Of a DNA stretch of 64,000 bases, positions 1-11,165 are shown one piece after another; positions within the stretch are counted from its first letter, which is position 1, and every line of letters starts with the position of its first letter. The notes beneath the pieces are model-generated. The model ran no database searches and was not told where the DNA came from. It was given only the letters and a program-made list of their open reading frames with translations. A program made the translations under genes and the position numbers. The stretch is from Acanthococcus lagerstroemiae (Eukaryota > Arthropoda > Insecta > Hemiptera > Eriococcidae), in contig CM063114.1 in the NCBI GenBank assembly GCA_031841125.1, positions 26,853,266 through 26,917,265 on the forward strand. Reading direction: 5' to 3'.

Positions 1-120
1 TTAAACCCTGAATTGACTTTCAGAATCCTCAATTCTCGGAAAATTGAGTAACAAATCAAAATACAAGCAGTTTTTCGCATCGCTGAATTCGAAAGCTTCT
101 ATGAGCTTTCTTATTAAACT

Positions 121-1122
121 CCGATTTGGGCCTCAAAAATCAAAATTGATTTTTAGGAAATCGAATAAAGTATTAGAATTTTCTGGGTTGCTGAATTCGA
201 AAACTTCTTCAGATTCCTATTGGATTCCCGATTTAGGCTTCAAAAGCCAAAACTGGTCTCCAAAAGTGATTAAAATTGACTTCCCGGTAACCGAGTCAAA
301 TATCGAAATGGGGAAGAGGTGAGGAGAGGTGGCCTAATTTGGAAATCCCCCAACGCGATACATTTTCGATATTGACTCTCGGGTATGCCCCAAACATCAA
401 AATGAGAGTAGAAATTGAATGAACTTGATTTAATCTTTCAACATTTTCATAATCATCAAATTACCAAAATTCAAATTCGAGGAAAAATTTCAAAATTATC
501 CAAGTATGAGTTATTATAAGGGGAACATTCAAGTCTTTAAACATCAAAAACTATGAAATTGAACCAAAATTAGGAATTACAATAGTCGCTGTTTCAATAG
601 ATTACTTGGGTTTTCAACAACAATTAATTTTTGTCAATCTTATTTGGACTTTAAATGTTGGCTCGTAAAGATGCAAGCTTTAATGAGTTTTTTCTTCAAC
701 ATTACATCAAAAATTGCAATTTAACCATGATGAAGTCCAATCAAAGGTCCAAGGGCCATTACTAAATTTGTAACCGCCCCCTCCCCCCACCACAAACAAG
801 AAAATGGAAATAAAACAACTTTCACTTCGATAGTTCAGTCATTTTTTATAAAATCATATGCTGCTTTTGAAAATTTGGCATTGGACGATTTAACCCTTTC
901 TCAAGAGATTAGGATGTTTGTAATGATGAAAATGAATCAGCGATCTTTAGAATTTTCAAAAAAAGTCTGTTAATTTGAATTTAAGATCGTAAGAACTCTT
1001 CACTTCAACAGTCTACTCGATTTGTAAAAACTAATTAGTGCTTGTACATTTCGATGTATGGGGTCTTTTAAGCTTGAATCAGATTCAAAAATTAGCGCAT
1101 GTACGAATTGAACTACCTTAAT
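121..1122 (+). repeat. Dispersed repeat family A, copy 1
   Basis: This stretch is repeated in direct orientation at 23597-24655 with long, nearly identical blocks, and more loosely at about 46900-47720. Shared landmarks are a 'ttcccggtaaccgagtcaaat' type block, a 'gacttcatcatggtt' type block, a C-rich tract near 775, and a 'tgtatggggtcttttaag' block near the end. The right end is cut off where a GC-rich island begins at about 1140; the copy at 23597 continues about 50 bases further. It is non-coding, and the short ORFs over it are not conserved between copies. It is probably a non-autonomous mobile element of unknown class. Confidence 0.85.
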
Positions 1123-1139
1123 TTAAAGTTTTATAAGTC

Positions 1140-2840
1140 CAGCAGTGCGCTCGCCGGTAGAATCCATTTGCCAGGAATAGTTTACAAAATAAAAGAATAG
1201 TCGTAGGTCAGTTACGGAACTGCATTATATCAGCCCTGTACTGGGTACGGGAAACCTGACTTGAACAATGGTCTTTGAATTAGGCAGAATGCGATCGTTT
1301 TACAAAAAAACTACCGCATTAACTAAAAAAAAAAAAAGGAGAAGGGAATGAATGATCCTTGGTGAAAGCGATCGAGATTGCTCTAGGTCTCACAAGGGCT
1401 GTCATTATGTTATTCGTCGGCATTTAGCGACAGTTTGTGTTTTTGGTGCGATTTGGTCGTTTCGTAAAGTCTGTTGCGTTTTCGCGTCGATTTGTGGTCG
1501 AGCCAATTTGAGAATCTGGTGAGTTTCGCTGAGCATTTCTTGTCCTTAGAATACCTTAGGTTACGTACTTATATAGCTATGTGCGTGTACTTGGAGGTGA
1601 GAAGCAGCCTGGCGCGCGCGAGAGAAACGAACAAAGCAGAGCGAGCGAATCGGGTGTGATGTTCGCTAGATAGAGTTTCTCTTCAGAGAGGCGTTGGTTG
1701 TCTGCGTTGTCAGATAGTGAGTACTACAGGGGTGTGTCTCGGAGTTCAGCTCGAGCACCCGCGGCAGTCCTGTAGCCAACGAAAGTTGTGGGTGAACGGT
1801 TGTCTTGTGTGGTCAAAGGTGGACACTGGTGGGGGGACAGTCCAGCGGGATGTCCATTGCACTCCTGCAGTTGGCTTCGTGTGCGAATCAGTAGATCCTG
1901 ATCGGAGTCAGGGTGAGTCAGACGGACTTGATTCACTTGTCTAGGGACACCACGGGGGAGGGTCGCGCCTTCCAGAACCTGTGGCTAGTGTAGTAGCACT
2001 GGGGGCTGCGGCCTGTCAGGGAGCACTGTGTCACGGAGGTGGGGAACATCCGGTCGACGGCTGAGTCAGGTGCTAGCCTCCATTGCACACGTCACAGCCA
2101 GCGTTGATGCGTCAATGCTGGGGGTGGTCTACTGTCATGCATTGATGGCGCTAAGGGCGGGTGGTCAGTAGGACCACCCGGGCATGCTCTTAGGTGGCAC
2201 TGGAGGGGGCTACCCTCGATGCTGGGATTAGAACCTGTAGGGCTCCATCTCGTCAAGTCAACCTGAGGAGGTGGGTGACACCTCGCACTACCAGTTGGGT
2301 GGGCTGGAGTGCGGAGCTGGGACGACTTGAACGGGAGTTCAGAGGTATCGCACTTGCACAGCTGGGAAAACACCCATTGCACGTGGTAGCTGACGCTGGG
2401 CTGATCACTCAGCGCTGGGGGCAGTGAAATCGTCTTGCTTAATGTTGTGCACACTGTGGATAGGATGCTTCTGCGGGGATCCACAGCTGACAGGTGGAGC
2501 AGAGGCATTTCTGCCACTGTCGGGGACATCGTGTTGCACCTTAAGTTAGCTTTGCCAGAGGGATAGAGCAGTGTTGGCCAGGCGGGCCAGATTTGTACCT
2601 GGTGTGAATGTCCAGGAACTGGAAGCCTGTGTTTTGAGATGCGTCATGGCTGGCTGTGCGAAAATGTGTGAGATCAGGTATATGATCTTAGATATGATAT
2701 CTTAGTGGTTAAGATAGGTGGACAAGAGAGCTCACCTTTTGGTTTTTACAGAGTACCAGGTTGAATGAACTATTCTGGATTCTGCCGGCTGAACCAGTAC
2801 TTTGGCCTTCTCATCCTGACGTTAGTATTCATTAGTGTCA
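1140..2840. other. Anomalous GC/CpG-rich island of unknown nature
   Basis: Composition changes abruptly from AT-rich flanks to a GC-rich stretch, strongest at 1600-2650. A TATATA-like sequence lies near 1570, and several short overlapping ORFs occur on both strands (for example 2092-2529 on the minus strand and 2194-2427 on the plus strand). I recognise no domain in any of them. The island begins exactly where repeat A copy 1 loses its similarity to copy 2, which suggests an insertion, for example part of an LTR or LINE 5' region. A promoter or non-coding RNA exon is the alternative. Confidence 0.5.
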
Positions 2841-3179
2841 TTATTCAGGTTTTCAAAAAAAAAATATATATATATATCGAGATTTCTAAGGGATTTTTCT
2901 CCAGAGAGTTTATAATTCCGTTATATGTATAACTATTTGGTTTTAAAAACAAGTGTGTACACAAGTAACCAGTTAAAGGCTTATAAACTGCTTGAGAGTT
3001 ATACAATTATTATTTCATTAGCAGTTGGATTAGCAATATACATAAGCTTTTTTTATTCGAATTGCGCGATGCCATGTTACTCTTCTCTAAAGACTGTGGT
3101 ATATCTTCAAGTTCAGTTTGGAATCTTGTGTTGATGTTGGAAAACGAATACAAATGTATATCTCGTTCAGATGAACTTG
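2841..3179. other. AT-rich stretch, no gene seen
   Basis: It contains an A-tract followed by a short TA run at about 2855-2877 and a 69-codon ORF without recognisable features. Nothing functional is visible. Confidence 0.4.
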
Positions 3180-3430
3180 AAAAACATCTTTCAACTTCAT
3201 GGTGAATGAAATAATTAATGAAAATAAAAATATTTCGCTAATTATTTCCGATTTGGGATTTCAATTTACAAGCTGGTTAAACACCCCAAAAGCGAGTTAA
3301 GAATGGATGTAAACAAACTCGTGTGAAAGCCCTATATTATGCTAATGAAATTTTCGCTCGCAATTAGAATTAATTGATTGTATTATATCGAAGGTGAATT
3401 ATTTTAAGTGAATTTTATTATTCATTTGTT

Positions 3431-3462
3431 CACTATGATTCGGTTTTATAAAACCATAGTGA
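3431..3462. repeat. Hairpin-forming palindrome
   Basis: The core ggttttataaaacc is a perfect 14-bp palindrome. It is flanked by cactatg on the left and catagtg on the right, with a 4-base asymmetry, so a longer stem is possible. The TTTTATAAAA centre resembles the units of the array at 34.25 kb. Confidence 0.7.
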
Positions 3463-3602
3463 CATTTGTGCAGTTTTCTTCGGGCAGATTGTGTTACAAT
3501 GTTAAAATAATATTCGCGATCCCGATTAACGAGCGCTATCTACAGGTGCTTACATTCGCGAATTAGATTATTCAGACTACAAAGTAATTATGCTCTGCGG
3601 TA

Positions 3603-3631
3603 TTATCATCATTATCATCATCATCATCATC
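3603..3631. repeat. TCA/ATC microsatellite
   Basis: An imperfect run of ATC/ATT triplets at the edge of the unique block. Confidence 0.9.
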
Positions 3632-3980
3632 AAAAGCTTTATTAATGCCATTTGATATTTATAATTTATGTGTATTGAGAATGGCACTTATTTTACTTTT
3701 TTTTCTTTTTCTTTTTTCCGATTTTCGCTCTCCCGAGAAAAAGTAGTCTATTTTGGTGTACAAACTCAAGAGCCAAAATTTTCTCGAAAAATAAAAATTT
3801 TAAGGTGATTAGCAAGGGAGTCAAGTTCAATAACGGATTCCAAGGAAAACTTTAAAACAGTTTAGAAGTTGGATGTTTTAAAAAGAAGAGTGAAAAGAGT
3901 GATCCGTCCTAAGACATTTGTCTACCTTAATTTAACAAAAGACTTGATAGGAATTTTTTGCAAAAAATTTTGTTTTTGAG

Positions 3981-4758
3981 AGTACTCAGGAAGACTCCGA
4001 AATAGGGCTCTAGAGGGTTTACTGATGGAATGATATCCTTCACTCATTTTTATTCAAATAAATGTGGCGTGATAAAATATCGCTATGGTTTCGGATTTTT
4101 TGAACCATTTAAAAAAAATACATTTCCACCCTCAAATAATCCACGAGGGGTCGATACACAAATATAAACTGGAATTAATATAGCTTCTAATTTATCGATT
4201 ATAGAGTGCCCTGAGTTGTCGAGTTCATTTGTGAAGTTATTTCAATTATAACTTCTGCCCTGAAAGCTCCACAGCGGCTATAACTTAAATTATTAACATT
4301 TGAATACGTGGGCTCAAGTTGCAGCTACCTATAGAGCTTTCTGGTTAGATGTTACTGCTGAAATGACCCCAAAAATAAAGTTAGGAACTTGATAAATCGT
4401 CATGTTTAACATCATTGACACCCATTTGGTCGAAATTCAATAATTCAGATTGTAACCCCCTGTGAAGTTTCCTGGATAGAAATTACTGCTAAAATGACCT
4501 CAGAAATGAACTCAAGTCAAGACACCCTAGAATAGATATATTGGAAGCCAACTTCAATTTTTATTATCTAACCCTTTCTAAATTTGTTTGGGGTGGGTAT
4601 GCTTTAAAAAAAAAAAAACTATAGAAAATGGATTCGGCGAATCAGAAAATACAGGAATAGATTATGACGCGACAGTCGTTTAACATGAGTGAAACACATC
4701 ATCTCATGAGTAGACTCTGAACAGCCCTATTTTGGAGCTCCCCGAGCACCCCTGCCTA
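3981..4758. mobile_element. Inverted-repeat element with long diverged ends
   Basis: About 70 bases at 3981-4051 match the reverse complement of about 70 bases at 4685-4752. Shared words include 'aatagggct', the 'ctc..gga' end region and 'ttcactcat'. The interior holds diverged tandem units (about 4240-4320, 4330-4400, 4470-4530) sharing 'ttactgctgaaatgacc'-like words. No transposase is seen. It is most likely an old non-autonomous DNA transposon. Confidence 0.6.
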
Positions 4759-5084
4759 ATTTTTTTTAATGCTCCAATCAAATCTGTTGTTACGTTAAAA
4801 AGAACAATTTTTAGGTTGGACTTTTTTTTTTTTTTTGAGAAACTATTTGTCAAATGTTTTAAAGCAAAATTGTAGTGTGTTAAACTTTAACCGACTTTCG
4901 CATCAGATCAAGATTTCCTGCCCCCCCCCCCCGATTTTCATTCATGGAGATTCCTTTCATCCTTGTAAGATTTGTGTTGGTTGGTGTTTCATCACATTCA
5001 GAAACGAATGTAATATATGAGCGCTCTAAGCTTCTTATAATGACAAATTTGAAAACAAGGAATCAATTGTACGGTACTCAAGGT
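4759..5084. other. AT-rich spacer with C12 tract
   Basis: It contains a T-tract near 4822 and a run of about 12 C at 4921-4932. No gene or clear repeat boundary is seen. Confidence 0.4.
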
Positions 5085-5590
5085 TGCTAAATTCCATTTT
5101 GGCGTCAGCTTTACCCTCAGTTCAAATCTGTGGCGTCACAGGGGGGGGGGAATGAGAATCAAAATGACGGAAAATGCAATTCGGATACCGAATATTAGGT
5201 TACCGGAGAGTCTCTGAATTCGTTTTCGATGTTAGGTTTTTCCTGAGTTGAAGATTCAGACACTGAGGGTCAAAATGACGAGACATGCAATATGGGTATC
5301 GAATATGTGTCACATTATCAGAGTTCCTGAATTCGTTTTCGATGTTACTTTTTCTCTGAGTTGAAGATTTAGGCACTGAGAGGGAAGGGGGTGATGGTCT
5401 CAAAATTGATGGAATCGAAAAATTCGATATATTATGTATACCACATAGTTAGTTTTTTTTTAAGTCGGTGAGTTCATTTTTGACATTAGTTTTACCCTCA
5501 GATGAAAACTGTGCCACAAAGGCGATGGGCGAGGGTCAAAATAACATAAAATGCAGTACGGGAATCGAATGTTGAGTTTTCGGGGTTGTT
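5085..5590. repeat. Tandem repeat array, unit about 120-130 bp, about four units
   Basis: Successive units each contain 'gaattcgttttcgatgtta', a 'ctgagttgaagattyaggcactgag' word, a G-rich patch and 'caaaatgac...atgcaat..ggtatcgaat'. The second and third units are the closest pair. Related units occur at 33030-33250 and 35490-35880, so it is part of a dispersed satellite-like family. Confidence 0.75.
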
Positions 5591-6159
5591 GTCGACCAGC
5601 ATTTACAAATTGAAGCACCTGTAAAGACAACCGTCTAATGTGGCTTCCCTATTGCCAAATAAGAATTCGATAATTTTTCAGTACGAAATTATAATACGCA
5701 AGCTATTACATTTTACGTCATGGTATTTGACGGAAGGGAGGAGAGGAGACGGAAAGATGTCCACTAATGCAAAGCTGCGATAGCAAGGTAGCGATTCCGG
5801 TGGATTCGGATGCCTTCTGGCTGCATCACTTCATGGGGTGCAGTGATGACTTTGTTAGTTTTCTTGTTCATCGGGGTGCCAAAATTTAAAATTTAGACCG
5901 ACAAACAAAAAGAAAAAAAGTTTTCTTGTTTCAGAAGTGAAGTCTATGTACAAAAATCTCGCCTCTGAACTTTCTTAAGGTGCCTTTCTATCAATTTATT
6001 AAATATTTTATAATTTCTTCAATTTTTTTCAGGAGGGAATAATACTTTGTAGCTCCCCCTCCCCGCAACAATGTCACTGGTGGAGTAACGAAACAGGCAG
6101 AAAAACTTCTTTTCCACCATAAAACCTGTGCTAACCAGTGCTGGTCTGACTCTGTATCA
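5591..6159. other. No gene seen
   Basis: The stretch has mixed composition and a small G-rich patch at 5735-5750. No recognisable coding or repeat structure is seen up to the R1-like fragment. Confidence 0.4.
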
Positions 6160-6525
6160 TCCTAGAGCTGCTGCAGCTGCTGTAGCTGCTGTGGACACGA
6201 CTGGGTTCACCCCGCCGTCACCACCTTCGAAGACGAAGAAGTGAGGAGTGAAGGAAAGAACAGCGTCCGGCTGTGGCGTACCCGAATTCCAGGTTAATGC
6301 TGGGTGAGCGTTGCCTCAGTCAGTAGGGTGTCCCATTGTGGCCCAGGTAAGACAACGCGAATAGCAGAGAGGCAAAAGGGGGGCCCGGGGCAGCCTCAAA
6401 GACGTCTCTCTGGTCACTGATACGATACTCGAAAGGGAGGTTTCCGGGACCAGGGGTGCGGTGCGTATCTGGCGAGCCAATTTGGCATGCGTGCATCGCC
6501 ATGCGCTCCACCAGTGGAAGCTGTG
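6160..6525 (+). mobile_element. R1-like LINE 3' end, 5'-truncated copy
   Basis: It matches 11060-11405, which lies directly downstream of an R1-clade-like ORF2 C-terminus. Shared words are 'gagctgctgcagctg', 'gcgtccggctgtgg', 'gatacgatactcgaaaggg' and 'tttggcatgcgtgcatcg'. It starts at the same CTG-rich end of the coding region and runs through the 3' untranslated part. GC content is much higher than in the flanks. Short ORFs on the minus strand here are shadows. Confidence 0.8.
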
Positions 6526-7499
6526 CTGGTTATCTTTAATCAACCCCTCTCCCCTTATGACGCTTCTAGAATTGATACGATAAATTTTATACCACCATCT
6601 TATAAACATCCAATGTAGAACTATGTTTGCTGGAAGCTTGTCCCCGTATTTGTGAAGTCCTGGGGAAAACCAGCGGGAGATTCGAATGCTTTCCCCGCAG
6701 AAAAACTAGTACAGGGAGTACGATTCCTCTAGGTCCCCCTTAGTACCCCAAAATGTTTTTGTTTTTTATTGTTTAATTCGCCTGTACTAGTATGTTTCTA
6801 TAATTAACAGAATTACGATCACACCAACACGCTTTGAGGCTTCGAGACTCTCGTAAGCCTTAGACAACATCCTGACTAATCCCCATTTCTAAATACAGTA
6901 TCGACGTATGTCTTTTTTTTCTTCTTTTTTTTTCCAAGTGCGTTTTACGAAATGCGAGTGTAACTACGGAAAGCGAGTTCAACTTCGGTCATACCGTTTC
7001 CTTAATCCGCGACTCTAGAAATAAATGTTGTCTCGTCTGGCGTGTGTCGCGTGAAACAATGAATTAAACCGACAAGATCGCTTCGGTATGTAAACACAGA
7101 GCTGCGACATAACCGAAAATATCAAATCGGATAGCGTATTGACAACGATCTGTTTCGAACAATGATCATTAAAGTTCAACCGAGACCATTAATATTAATG
7201 GTAGGAGTGTTGTCTAGACCGGGTATTCATTAATCATGATTTAGGAAGCGCGGCGGCGTTGTGCATGTCCATCGGGGTGTACGATGTACTGTACTTTTCC
7301 TCCAAAAGTGTAACTGGTAGCCCTATAAGTGATACGTTATCACGTTGAGGTACATTCGCTGCCGCGGGATGAGTCATTTGGGGAAAACCAGCTGATCGCA
7401 CACAGATACCCCAACGTGTACGCTGTTTGCATACATATAACGGTCGAGAAACGCGTGGATGTAGAAGGTCGATCATCGTTGGTGGATAAATTAATATCT
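6526..7499. other. Unique DNA, no gene recognised
   Basis: A T-rich stretch lies near 6910-6935. From 6950 on the DNA is CpG-containing and not repeated elsewhere in the window. Overlapping ORFs on both strands at 7234-7541 have no recognisable features. It could include cis-regulatory DNA. Confidence 0.35.
7185..7202. repeat. Perfect 18-bp palindrome with paired TAAT cores
   Basis: accattaatattaatggt is its own reverse complement and contains two inverted ATTA/TAAT cores. It could bind a homeodomain dimer; this is inference. Confidence 0.5.
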
Positions 7500-8059
7500 T
7501 ATGGGTGTTCAGTAAGTGAAGTTCCCATCGAAATAACTTGAGAACGAAAAAAGGCTTTCTGATACGCTTTTCGGGTAACACTGCCTGTAGCCTTATCACT
7601 TCGTATTCTGAGTTACAAGTTATTCCGTTAATTTGGTTATGAGTTATCATTTTCTGAAGATGGATTGGGAAGTGCCAAGTTCCTCCAGAATAGAAAGAAC
7701 GTTCGATGATCAAGTTTTTGTTACGATCTATGAAATTTGGTCTTTTGCCACATCCGCCATACATTCCGGACTTGAGTCCGCCTGATCATAACCCTTTTAA
7801 GAAACAACTTGCCCGAAAGATGTTTGCAAATGAAGAAGTAATAAAGCGAAACAGTGACTATAGCCCAAAGTGACGCAAATTTCTTTCGCGATGCAATTTT
7901 CAATTTGGTATTACGCTGGGACAAATGCATCAATAAAGGTGGCACCTACGTAGAACTATAGTATTTTTGATATACTTTTCGAATCTTTCTTCAAAAATAA
8001 ATTTCATTCAATCGTTCTCGAGTTATTTCGATGGGAACCTTATTTACTGAACACCCATA
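7500..8059 (+). mobile_element. Mariner-like element, internally deleted
   Basis: Terminal inverted repeats of about 45 bp begin with tgggtgttcagtaa at 7502 and end with its complement at 8057. They differ at about four positions and are flanked by TA on both sides, as expected for Tc1/mariner insertions. At only about 556 bp it lacks most of a transposase gene and keeps just the 3' part, on the plus strand. Confidence 0.85.
7730..7961 (+). pseudogene. Mariner transposase C-terminal remnant
   Basis: The plus-strand translation reads LPHPPYIPDLSPPDHNPF from 7741. This is the family-typical motif around the third catalytic acidic residue of mariner transposases. It is followed by a FANEEVI-like stretch. 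After an in-frame stop near 7872 and a frame change, the last codons read DKCINKGGTYVEL and end in TAG at 7959-7961, matching the usual mariner C-terminus. The N-terminal DNA-binding domain and the first catalytic residues are missing. It cannot encode an active enzyme, but its ends could have been mobilised by a relative. Confidence 0.85.
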
Positions 8060-8241
8060 GTCTTTTCAGTTTTTTTTTTTTTTCTTACCCCTGTATAACA
8101 TACGAATATTGTCCATATGAAATTTCGGATATCTTCGAATTCAGAAATGGTTTCCTCTTTGGCTACGTCTCAATCCAATCCCTCCTTTCATACCAAAAAC
8201 TTACCCTCCCCCAAAAGAAAAGCATCAGGTGTGCAACCTAC

Positions 8242-10095
8242 TTGAAATCCGAAACACTGCGGGGCAGATCTGTTGTACTTACTCAAGAAATTGCAGACGC
8301 ATTTGTACAAAATTTTTCTCATAATTATTACTCTCACCCAGCTAACACTACTACTTATCTCCCAGATCACTTTTGTAGTTCTCATATTTCAATTAAGAGT
8401 ATTAGTAAGGTTGAAATTTCACAGGCATTAAAGAAGATGCCTCCAGAAAGGACGATCGGCCCTAGTGGCGTACCCATTTATACATACAAAGGATGTGGAG
8501 AGTTGGTAAAGACGCAACTAGCATATATTTGTAACCTTATTGTCTTAAGTAAGACCACATTTCCTGATATTTGAAAAATCTCAAAAGTTATGCCAGTGGT
8601 AAAAACTAAAAACTTGAATGACATTAATCTACATAAGCCTATCTCTATCTTATCTGCCCCAGCAAAATTTTCGAAACGATACTATGTGATAAACTATTCA
8701 ACTAGATTAAACACATGATTTGCGATTAACAGCATGGTTTGATTCCGGGTAGGAGTGTGGTCACCATTTTAAGTGCATTCAGCAACTCAATAGCAAAAAA
8801 TCTTGATGGTGGGTACTAGACTGATGTCATACATACAGACTTTCAACAGGCATTTGACAAGCTTTCAATGAAACTGCAGTCACTCGGCTTCTCTTGTTAG
8901 AGCATCTGGAAACAACCGAGTATGGACATCCGCCATCTAGAGTCCAACCGCGCCCGTCGATGCCGAATCCGACTATATGCGCAGCTAGTGGAGCACACCG
9001 GGTAGTCAATTCAGAATCGACGGGCGCGGTTGGACTCTAGATGGCGGATGTCCATACTCGGTTGTTTCCAGGTTCTCTACTTTTGTGAGTTATCGCTATT
9101 GAGAACATACCTTCTGAATAGAGTACAGAATGCACGCTTCAAAGCAGCAATTTCCAAATCATATATAGGTATTTTAGGGGTACCCCAGGGGTCTCATCTC
9201 TGTCCACACCTTTTTGATTTATTTATTAATGATCTCCCCTTCAAGTTAAGGAACGGCCATGTCCTTATTTATGCTGACGACTTGAAGCTTTATAAATTAG
9301 TCAAAGATAGTGCTGACCCCATTAAGCTCCAAGATGACCTTAACATCCTCGCTGCTTGGTGTAAAGAAAATAACCTACCTCTTAAATTAAAAAAAAATGT
9401 TGCCAACCTTCACTAAAAAACCAAACCCCATAGCTTTACAATATACCATAGGAGGACATCTATTGGAAAGCAAATTGGAAATTAGGGACCTGGGTGTGAT
9501 TCTTGACTCTAAATTGTCATTTATTCCTCACTTCAATCATGTAATAAAATCTGTACGATCCATACTCGGCTTACTTTACAGAAATCGCCAATCATTATTT
9601 AAAATTGATACTATATTAATTTTATATTCCTCGTTAGTAAGGTCTAGACTAGAATTTAGATCCATCATGTGGCACTTTAAATCAAAAGAACTCAATCAAC
9701 AAATTGAAAAATATTCAAGAAAAAGTTTTACGATAACAATCTCAGTATTATCCAAATGACCTTACTACTTATGAAGAGTTACTTGAGGGCTACCAACTCC
9801 AGTCTTTGGAAACTCGACGGAAGGCAGCCTCAATTTTGTTTATAAACGACATCCTAATTTCGCATATATAGGAGTCACACTTATTGGGCAACATACTAAT
9901 CAGTATTCCTCGACCTGCCAGTCGCTCTCCCAACGTTTTTTACCTTCCACCTTCAGAACGGAAACTCATAGAAACTCCCCTGTAGTGAAAGGATTGATGT
10001 ATTACAATGAACTTATCAGAAAGCACCCAAGCATAGACCTAGTAGATCCTAAGGGAAGGGGGGCATTAAAAAGAATATTGCGGGAACTGAGATAA
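8242..10095 (+). pseudogene. LINE reverse transcriptase (ORF2) pseudogene
   Basis: Recognisable in order are: a pre-RT linker ending KKMPPERTIGPSGVP (8433-8478); KISKV and KPISILSAPAK (about 8575-8670), typical of RT motif 1; TDFQQAFDKL (about 8833-8862), motif A; GVPQGSHL (9177-9200), motif B; and YADDLKLYK (9270-9296), the catalytic motif C. LEIRDLGVILDSKLSF (about 9477-9524) is the usual thumb-side motif. The remainder runs to a stop at 10093-10095. It is broken by stops (for example 8572-8574), by a one-base loss near 8668, by the 8906-9071 insertion, by a frameshift at the A-tract near 9405, and by further shifts near 9757. It is non-functional. Clade is judged by motif style only. Confidence 0.85.
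8906..9071. mobile_element. Foldback element with perfect 56-bp arms, inside the LINE
   Basis: The arm at 8906-8961, starting ctggaaacaaccgag, is the exact reverse complement of 9016-9071 over 56 bases, with a 54-base spacer. It sits between RT motif A and motif B, where coding similarity stops and then resumes. The arms are GC-richer than the LINE. I could not identify a clean target duplication. Confidence 0.85.
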
Positions 10096-10544
10096 ATATG
10101 TGGTGAATAATATAGCTGGAATCATCAATGTCTGTGTGAATGGCGTGCGTTTGGGTATGCCTGCCTATGTATATGTATTAGAAAAAAATAAAATAGTACG
10201 TGTGCTTGTGGGTATACCTGTGTGTAAGGCAGGAGTGTATGTGAAAGTGTATGCTCGTATGGCCCTCGTCGGTAGTAGATAGTTTTCTTTTTCTTTGCTT
10301 TTTTTAGTTTTTTTTTTTTAAATTATTATTATTATCTTCTACTCAACAAACGGTATGTAACGTTATGGCTCTCCTGCCAAGAACCTGGGTATTACCTGTC
10401 GGCAGGGGAGAGTAAAATGTAGGTGTAAAATAAATCCCTCGGTCCAATAATCCGCTCCCAAAATTGAAATCCAGCGACCTCAGAAACTTGTAAATAAACT
10501 TCTGTTACGAATTTTACTTTTTGACCCTTGCTCTTCCACTTTGG

Positions 10545-11165
10545 ATACTTCAGAAGTGGAAGGACGCGCTCGCCCACTCGACTAAGGGCGAGTGGACCCG
10601 AGCGCTGATACGCGACCTCGATGTATGGGCAGGAAGATCACACGAAGAGCTGAACTTCCACCTGACCCAATTCCTGAGCAGCCGCGGGTGCTTCGGCACG
10701 TAGTACCTACATCGGATGGCGATAGCGCCGTGCCCCTTGTGCGCGCACTGTGACCGAAGGGCGGAGGACACACCTTGGCACACCTTGTTCGAGTGCGAGA
10801 CCTGAGAGCAGAAGAGGCGCGGAACGGCAACAACAGCGATCAATCCCGGCGAAACAAGCGATGAAGACGACGGCGTGATCAGCCGTCTCGCGCCGGACAC
10901 CCTGGTTCCGGAGATGATGAAGAGTGGAAGCAGTTGGAATCGGGATTCGGCCTTTGTCTCGGCCATCATGAAGAAGAAGATACAGACGGAGTGGTCGAGG
11001 CAGAGGGCCGGCGACTTACCAAGCTCGGCCCGCAGCATCGAACAGGACAACTCTGTACAAGAGCTGCTGCAGCTGCGTTGCGGAACCTCCCTGCAGGGCT
11101 TCCCTGTCATCACCACCTGCCTGCGTCGCCACACGTACCCAGACGAGGAGGTGAGGGATGAATGA
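10545..11165 (+). pseudogene. R1-like ORF2 C-terminus with zinc-finger motif
   Basis: One continuous plus-strand frame reads LQKWKDALAHSTKGEWTRAL, then a conserved ELNFHLTQFLSSRGCF block. A CPLCAHCD...WHTLFEC stretch follows, which fits the CCHC-type finger that follows the RT in R1-clade LINEs. Further on come MMKSGSSWNRDSAFVSAIM and a basic C-terminal tail that stops at 11163-11165. In-frame stops occur at 10701-10703 and about 10804. The RT itself is missing, so this is a dead 5'-truncated copy. The assignment to the R1 clade is by motif resemblance. Confidence 0.8.

Larger units (their letters stand above)
3180..3660. promoter_or_regulatory. Unique block with homeodomain-type sites (candidate enhancer)
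   Basis: The block is not repeated elsewhere in the window. It has several TAATTA/TAATTG-type cores between 3205 and 3375 and ends in a TCA microsatellite. Such cores are typical of Hox-regulated enhancers, but in AT-rich DNA they are common by chance, so this is only a candidate. Confidence 0.25.
8225..10434 (+). mobile_element. Jockey-superfamily-like LINE, 5'-truncated
   Basis: It carries the reverse transcriptase and C-terminal part of a LINE ORF2, then about 340 bases of 3' untranslated sequence ending in an AAAATAAA tail near 10434. The endonuclease part is absent, consistent with 5' truncation during target-primed reverse transcription. A foldback element interrupts it at 8906-9071. 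The next element, an R1-like 3' end, starts about 110 bases downstream in the same orientation. Confidence 0.85.

Noticed and set aside
44..322. 92-codon ORF at the window start
   Set aside because: It overlaps repeat A, and its frame is not kept in the copy at 23597.
2092..2529. 145-codon minus-strand ORF in the GC-rich island
   Set aside because: Proline- and serine-rich with no recognisable motif, and overlapped by an equally open plus-strand ORF.
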